Assembly: GCA_021296165.1 (NCBI GenBank)
Contig: JAGWAW010000042.1
Location: forward strand, 1 to 9,613
DNA length: 9,613 bases
Reading direction: 5' to 3'
From: Nitrosopumilaceae archaeon
GTDB taxonomy: Archaea > Thermoproteota > Nitrososphaeria > Nitrososphaerales > Nitrosopumilaceae
Notes under the pieces: model-generated
Seen by the model: only the letters and a program-made list of their open reading frames with translations
Told to the model about the DNA's origin: nothing
Database searches by the model: none
Part shown: positions 6,340 to 9,613 of the stretch, one piece after another
How the letters are laid out: every line of letters begins with the position of its first letter
How positions within the stretch are numbered: the first letter of the stretch is position 1
Translations under genes and position numbers: made by a program

Positions 6340-6529
6340 GCGGCCGTGGGATCATATCTGTTTGGATGTGGTGAGGGGCGCGCCCGTCTGTATGTGCACA
6401 ATTTACGATCCCCCTTGCGGGATCTGCCGGGTGGACCGCCCGGGTTCGGGGATGTTTGGGTCTTCCGGACGGCCCGATGACGCCATGGGCGAGCCCCCGT
6501 TCCCGGATCTGTAGGATCCCGCCCGAGGT
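6340..6529. other. Gap between two leftward genes
   Basis: No firm gene is seen in these 190 bases. They contain a perfect GGGCGCGCCC palindrome at 6376-6385, and an AT-richer patch (minus strand CGTAAATTG, near 6399-6407) that could be a weak TATA for the leftward unknown gene. On the minus strand a frame ending at 6403 reads PEDPNIPEPGRSTRQIPQ. It might be a frameshifted continuation of the helix-turn-helix ORF, but third-position bias is not decisive. Confidence 0.3.
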
Positions 6530-6799
6530 TCAGGGGGACGGCATGCCCGGGCTCTTGTCGTCGTGCCTGCCCCTCGGACCCCCGCGCCCCGTGCTGTACA
6601 GCCGCCGGTGGACGGTGCTGGCCCGGCACCCCATGTTTTTGGCCATCTCCTCAAGTATCCTCCCTCGTTTTCTCGATGCGGCCGCCTGACGCCTGTCCCT
6701 GGACCTGCCGGGGCCATCGCGTCTGCGCATCCATTCCAGTACGGACAGCGGCACGCCGGGCAGGCACTCCACCATCCTTGCCAGTGCCGCCCTTGGCAC
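6530..6799 (-). CDS. Small basic protein with probable helix-turn-helix
   Basis: This is an 89-residue, strongly basic protein from a GTG start at 6799. The central part is RKRGRILEEMAKNMG, followed by CRASTVHRRL. Spacing and polarity fit a helix-turn-helix: first helix ILEEMAKNM, turn GC, recognition helix ASTVHRRL, as in resolvase- or homeodomain-like DNA-binding units. Before it come CLPGVPLSVLEWMRRR, a short helix, and a basic linker DRRQAAASRKR. The end is Gly-, Arg- and Asp-rich and probably disordered. Third codon positions are about 80% G or C, which supports real coding. No ATG is available in frame upstream before a TGA, and no Shine-Dalgarno sequence is visible, so the start is tentative. 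I infer a DNA-binding regulator or a recombinase fragment and do not recognise the family. It lies about 300 bp downstream of the radical SAM gene on the same strand. Confidence 0.5.
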   Translation of the reverse strand: MPRAALARMVECLPGVPLSVLEWMRRRDGPGRSRDRRQAAASRKRGRILEEMAKNMGCRASTVHRRLYSTGRGGPRGRHDDKSPGMPSP

Positions 6800-7099
6800 G
6801 GGGGTCTGGGGGAGGGACGATCTATGCCTTTCGGCCTGTCACGAGTTTTTGCATTATGGCCACTATACAGGACATGGTAACAGAATGACTCCACAGCAGG
6901 GAGATGCCTACAGCCGGGCTGTTTGGTTGGCTGCCGCTCCCATAGGCGGCCCTGCGGCCAGAGTATCCACGGCACGCCACGAGCCGCCGCACCGCAGTGC
7001 CGGAGAGCGGGGCGTCGCCGGAGGTGCGCTCGTATGCGTTGTGGTTTTTACTACATCCCTTGTGGCCGCCACTATGCGGCCTGTAACGCCGGAACGCGC
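6800..7099. other. Gene-poor stretch with promoter-like AT patch and hairpin
   Basis: No confident gene lies in these 300 bases. AT-rich elements at 6841-6880 include GCATTAT and CACTATACAG, usable as TATA in either direction. One would serve the leftward helix-turn-helix ORF, another the weak rightward ORF from 6885. The rest is GC-rich without clear third-position bias. Confidence 0.4.
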
Positions 7100-7109
7100 C
7101 TACCAGTAG
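6885..7109 (+). CDS. Weak candidate small membrane protein
   Basis: This is a possible 74-residue ORF from ATG at 6885, ending 10 bp inside the convergent radical SAM gene. Its support is a TATA-like ACTATACA at about 6862-6869, some 20 bp upstream, and a C-terminal hydrophobic segment, AGGALVCVVVFTTSLVAATM, that could span the membrane. The N-terminal part is Ala-, Pro- and Arg-rich with no domain. Third codon positions are only about 60-65% G or C, well below the neighbours, so chance is a real alternative. It is kept at low confidence because nothing else explains the stretch. Confidence 0.18.
   Translation: MTPQQGDAYSRAVWLAAAPIGGPAARVSTARHEPPHRSAGERGVAGGALVCVVVFTTSLVAATMRPVTPERAYQ
7064..7081. 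repeat. Inverted repeat downstream of the radical SAM gene
   Basis: GGCCGC at 7064-7069 pairs perfectly with GCGGCC at 7076-7081 over a 6-nt loop. On the minus strand it lies 19-36 nt after the radical SAM stop codon. No T-tract follows in that direction, so it may be 3' mRNA structure rather than a terminator. Confidence 0.3.
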
Positions 7110-8824
7110 TTGGCCTTTATCTTCTCGATGACCGTCTCGTGTTCCCGGCTGGTGCGGCGTGCATACCGCTCCATTGCCCCCAGGGGGACGCCTCCGAGAC
7201 TCCGGGCTATCATGTTGAAGATGTATCTCTGGGGCCCCTTGCCGCCGGTCTTCGTCATGAACTTTTGTATTCCGTACTTGAAGTTGTGCTGCCAGGTCTT
7301 GTACATCACGCCCAGCTGGGCGGGGTCCATCTCATTGCCTATGTTGAAGAACTCGGACTTTTCCAAGAGGCCAATGGGCACGAAGGTCAGCGGCGTGGCA
7401 GTGAACATGGACTCGGGCTGCTCCATCTCCAGCTCGTTCAGCAGGCGTATGGTCTCCCAAGAGTCCTCCGGCGTCTCGTCGTTGTCCAGGCCCATTATCA
7501 GCGTGAACGCGGGTATCCAGTAGTTTTCGTTGAGCGTCTTTACGCCCTCCTTCACTACCCAGTGCCACTCTTCGGGGGTGTAGGGGGCCAGCTTCCTGTC
7601 GGCGTACTTGTCTATGAGCCTGAGGCTGCCGGTTTCAAAGCCGCACTGTATCCCGATGAGGTTGTCTGGGCCTGCCCGGATTATCGACGACAACTGCGGG
7701 ATGAGGCGCTCATCGGCGATGGCGCCGGCCAGCGTGCCGTGGGTCGGGTTGGTGTGCTCCACCCCCGTGGACATGATGGTCGTGAAGAGATCCACCAGGG
7801 CATCCCGGTTGGGCTCCATGCCCTTGGCGGTTCGGGGGTCCATGCCGTACACGAAGATGTCGTCGCTGTGCACCCAGGCGGACTTGGAGCCGCCCCTCTT
7901 CAGGTTCACCTCTATCTCGCGTTTCACCTTCTCGGGGGGGTAGTACCGGAGGGACCTGAGCGTTACGTCGCAGAACTTGCATCCCCGGCCACACCCCCGC
8001 ATGACCTCTATCATCCCATGCATGCTGGGCTCCACAATGTCGGGGATCTCTTCCATCTCGGGCCTGTCCCAAAAGTTCACGAAGCGGCCGTAGTGCTTCT
8101 CGCCATCGCGATCGAACTCCTTTATGTTCACCTTGAAGTCGGCCCTCTTGCGGAAGGGGTCCATGTTCTCAAACTGACCGTCTATCAGATACTTGAAGAA
8201 CTTGCCTGCGTGCCCGTCTATCTCGGGGGCGATCCCCCCCAGCTCGCCCTCGAGTATGGCGTAGATGCCGAACTCCTTGATCTTCTCGGGGGCGTAGTTG
8301 TACTGCCATGTCCCCGAGGCGCCGGATATCACCTTGGCGTTGCTGCCGGTCCGCTTCTTGGCCTCGTTGATGCGCCGGTGCAGCTGGGTGTTGTAGTACT
8401 CGTCGTACGAGGTCTGCTTGCGGCCATACGTGAAGGTCATCGTGACCGGGCCCATCCCCAGCGGATCCATCTCGTATGTCCCTACCACCTCCGTCTCGGG
8501 TCCGATGAACTTTTCGATGTGGTTGGGGTGCGCCACCACCACCTCGTCCCGGGAGAACCCGTCCCGGAGCAGACCGGCCTCCACCTTGCGGAGGCCGTAG
8601 GGCGCGTAGTCGGCCACGCCGTTGGTGTGCGGGATGTAGTTGCAGATAAAGTCGAAGAGCACCTTTGGCGTTACTTGGTTCTTGAGGATCTTGTACCAGA
8701 TGCTGCCCTTGTCCCGGTGGGGGTCTATGGCAGGGGCGCATCCAAAGAATGTGGCCAGCGATATGTGGCGGTACGGTGACATGAGCGTACGATCTGCAGT
8801 AAGGACGATTTTGGGTTTGGACAT
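7100..8824 (-). CDS. Radical SAM protein with B12-type N-terminal region
   Basis: This 574-residue cytoplasmic iron-sulfur enzyme carries the radical SAM cluster motif RGCGRGCKFCD, with Cys278, Cys282 and Cys285 (CxxxCxxC) expected to bind a 4Fe-4S cluster that cleaves S-adenosylmethionine. Later elements fit the TIM-barrel: GIQCGFETGS (391-400), which is the 'G.E.gs' SAM-contact region, and AFTLIMGLDNDE (439-450). The N-terminal 250 residues begin KIVLTADRTLMSPYRH and resemble archaeal proteins annotated as B12-binding radical SAM, but I see no DxHxxG cobalamin motif. The reaction is unknown; it could be a methylation, ring closure or another radical step. The start is put at ATG 8824, because TTTAAA at 8853-8858 stands about 31 bp before it; the longer frame from 8896 would only add a Lys-rich tail across the promoter. 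It ends NYW, and no operon partner is adjacent. Confidence 0.9.
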   Translation of the reverse strand: MSKPKIVLTADRTLMSPYRHISLATFFGCAPAIDPHRDKGSIWYKILKNQVTPKVLFDFICNYIPHTNGVADYAPYGLRKVEAGLLRDGFSRDEVVVAHPNHIEKFIGPETEVVGTYEMDPLGMGPVTMTFTYGRKQTSYDEYYNTQLHRRINEAKKRTGSNAKVISGASGTWQYNYAPEKIKEFGIYAILEGELGGIAPEIDGHAGKFFKYLIDGQFENMDPFRKRADFKVNIKEFDRDGEKHYGRFVNFWDRPEMEEIPDIVEPSMHGMIEVMRGCGRGCKFCDVTLRSLRYYPPEKVKREIEVNLKRGGSKSAWVHSDDIFVYGMDPRTAKGMEPNRDALVDLFTTIMSTGVEHTNPTHGTLAGAIADERLIPQLSSIIRAGPDNLIGIQCGFETGSLRLIDKYADRKLAPYTPEEWHWVVKEGVKTLNENYWIPAFTLIMGLDNDETPEDSWETIRLLNELEMEQPESMFTATPLTFVPIGLLEKSEFFNIGNEMDPAQLGVMYKTWQHNFKYGIQKFMTKTGGKGPQRYIFNMIARSLGGVPLGAMERYARRTSREHETVIEKIKANYW

Positions 8825-9087
8825 CGCCAAGCTGCAACGAGTTTTGTTTTCCTTTAAATCTTTTTGTTTACCATCGGCGTGTTTTTTCTTCTTCATATTA
8901 GTTTGGTGTTAAAAATTAGTATTATACAAATTAATTGCAGCCCTGCAGACGTGCCGGTATGTGCGTGGATCTCGCATGGGTGCGGCTGCCGTGCTGCCAG
9001 CGCCTGTGCGGGACATGCCGGCCCTGCCGTGCTTTACAGGGTGGAGCGTTGGCATACTATGCGGGGGGTCTGGGTGTGTACCCGTTT
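8825..9087. other. AT-rich divergent promoter zone plus unresolved GC-rich stretch
   Basis: Positions 8840-8940 are AT-rich and hold the radical SAM promoter and a further ATTATACAAA (8921-8930) that could act rightward. A rightward ORF from ATG 8959, about 30 bp after it, begins MCVDLAWVRLPCCQRLCGTC with many cysteines and high GC in third positions, but it soon loses that bias and all three forward frames stay open. I do not call a gene here. Confidence 0.3.
8853..8858 (-). promoter_or_regulatory. TATA box of the radical SAM gene
   Basis: On the minus strand GATTTAAAGG (8851-8860) stands about 31 bp before the ATG at 8824, with A-rich sequence upstream (AACAAAAA) suited to TFB contact. It predicts a transcript starting about 4-6 nt before the ATG. 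It lies in the most AT-rich part of the window (8840-8940), which contrasts with the GC-rich genes on both sides. Confidence 0.55.
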
Positions 9088-9377
9088 CTACAGAATACGT
9101 CTCCATCGACGCGCGGGAGCCCATTCGTTCCGCTCTGCCGGTCTGGCCAGTGCCTGGTTCTTCCACAGGCGCGTCTGGCCCTCGATGGAGTCCTCCGCCG
9201 AGTTGAAATATTCGCAGAACTTGACAATCGTCCCCGCGTGGATATCCAGAGTTTACAGCGGCGCCGATTGTATTTCCTGCGGGCCGGAGGTCCCAGTCTG
9301 CTCCATATCCGCCGTTTCATGTAGGCGCACATCTTGCTGAACTTGGCGCAGGGGCCGGCCGGCGCGCCCGTCTCCAT
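9088..9377 (-). pseudogene. Decayed or frameshifted leftward coding region
   Basis: Coding-like signal on the minus strand changes frame here. From ATG 9377 the frame reads METGAPAGPCAKFSKMCAYM with every third position G or C, then becomes an Arg-rich run without bias. The neighbouring frame reads ADMEQTGTSGPQEIQSAPL, meets TAA at 9253-9255, and continues as HAGTIVKFCEYFNSAEDSIE and GQTRLWKNQALARPAERNEW to TAG at 9088. This last part has about 85% GC3 and a natural residue mix. There is no ATG after the TAA, so it is unlikely to be translated alone. The simplest reading is a small cysteine-containing gene broken by at least one frameshift and one stop. Overlap of two small genes, or base errors, are alternatives. 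The family is not recognised. Confidence 0.3.
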
Positions 9378-9402
9378 CTGCCGTCAAACCATTCTAGGGC
9401 AG

Positions 9403-9567
9403 TCAGGTCCGGTCATCCGGGTGGGGGGTACACCCGCCCGCCTGGCCGCCCATCTCCCTTGCGGCATCTGGGGCAACTTTGGCCCCGTACCGGCGCGCCC
9501 TGCCCTGTATCATCAGCAGCTTTCCGGACACTTGGCATGCATAGTAGAGGCAAGTAGGATCCGGCAA
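9403..9567 (-). CDS. Candidate small cysteine-containing protein
   Basis: This is a possible 54-residue protein from TTG 9567 to TGA 9403. It contains PTCLYYACQVSGKLLMIQGR, then RRYGAKVAPDAAREMGGQAG and GCTPHPDD. About 70% of third positions are G or C. A minus-strand TATA-like AATATAAG at 9598-9605 is about 34 bp before the TTG and 30 bp before an ATG at 9572 in another frame. The frame also stays open to the window edge, but that part is AT-rich and promoter-like, so a longer gene entering from outside is less likely. Three cysteines (two spaced CxxxxC) hint at metal binding. The family is not recognised, and the start codon is weak. Confidence 0.28.
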   Translation of the reverse strand: MPDPTCLYYACQVSGKLLMIQGRARRYGAKVAPDAAREMGGQAGGCTPHPDDRT

Positions 9568-9597
9568 CTCATGATCTAAAATTATTGTAATACTGAC

Positions 9598-9605
9598 CTT
9601 ATATT
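9598..9605 (-). promoter_or_regulatory. Candidate leftward TATA element at the window edge
   Basis: AATATAAG on the minus strand lies in an AT-rich stretch (9573-9613), 30-35 bp before possible starts at 9572 (ATG) and 9567 (TTG). It would drive the small leftward ORF and perhaps the broken coding region beyond it. Confidence 0.3.
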
Positions 9606-9613
9606 CATCAAAG

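Noticed and set aside
5467..6480. 337-codon rightward ORF opposite the unknown leftward gene
   Set aside because: Pro-, His- and Val-rich composition typical of a shadow frame; the leftward frame has strong third-position bias and natural residue content.
7033..7116. Rightward frame starting MRCGFYYIPCGRHYAACNAG with three spaced cysteines
   Set aside because: Third positions are mostly T, unlike all genes here, and the frame runs on as antisense of the radical SAM gene.
6923..8779. 618-codon rightward ORF antisense to the radical SAM gene
   Set aside because: The product is a His-, Val-, Leu- and Gly-rich mirror of the radical SAM coding strand, which carries the intact CxxxCxxC motif.
8959..9324. 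Rightward cysteine-rich ORF after ATTATACAAA
   Set aside because: Only its first two dozen codons show coding bias; the rest opposes a better leftward frame, and all three forward frames are open.
1..9613. tRNA, rRNA, CRISPR arrays, insertion sequences
   Set aside because: No T-loop-like GGTTCGAATCC sequences, no spaced direct repeats and no transposase motifs were seen by eye on either strand.

Overview
The window looks like a GC-rich archaeal chromosome, most likely from a Thaumarchaeon (Nitrososphaerota) of the Cenarchaeum type. The evidence is a secreted protein with the tandem-W 'IPDWI..LAGWW' segment common in thaumarchaeal exported proteins, archaeal-type TATA elements placed about 25-32 bp before start codons, several first genes without a Shine-Dalgarno sequence (probably leaderless transcripts), and strongly GC-biased third codon positions. 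The genus is an inference from memory of these families, not from a search.

Layout. (1) 155-823 (+): a secreted protein. (2) 970-4522: a four-gene high-affinity ABC importer of the LivHMGF/UrtBCDE type. The two membrane permeases (livH, then livM) run leftward and the two ATPases (livG, then livF) run rightward, divided by a 48-bp intergenic segment. No solute-binding protein is present. (3) 4596-5333 (+): a one-chain nucleotidyltransferase-HEPN fusion whose TATA box sits inside a perfect inverted repeat. (4) 5436-6339 (-): an unrecognised protein whose C-terminal part lies in the -1 frame beyond a G7 run, followed by a 45-codon ORF joined to it by an ATGA overlap. (5) 6530-6799 (-): a small, probably DNA-binding protein. 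The stretch 6800-7099 has no firm gene. (6) 7100-8824 (-): a large radical SAM protein, starting downstream of an AT-rich promoter patch. (7) 8943-9613: coding-like signal that changes frame and is broken by stops, read as small or decayed leftward genes.

The genes do not form one pathway. The importer is the only clear multi-gene functional unit. The most unusual items are the slippery G GGG GGG heptamer, in exactly the phase needed for a -1 shift into a well-formed C-terminal tail that ends in a coupled start codon, and the single TATA-like element placed at the exact midpoint between the divergent livH and livG start codons. Long ORFs antisense to livF, the permeases and the radical SAM gene are shadows of GC-rich coding and are not annotated.
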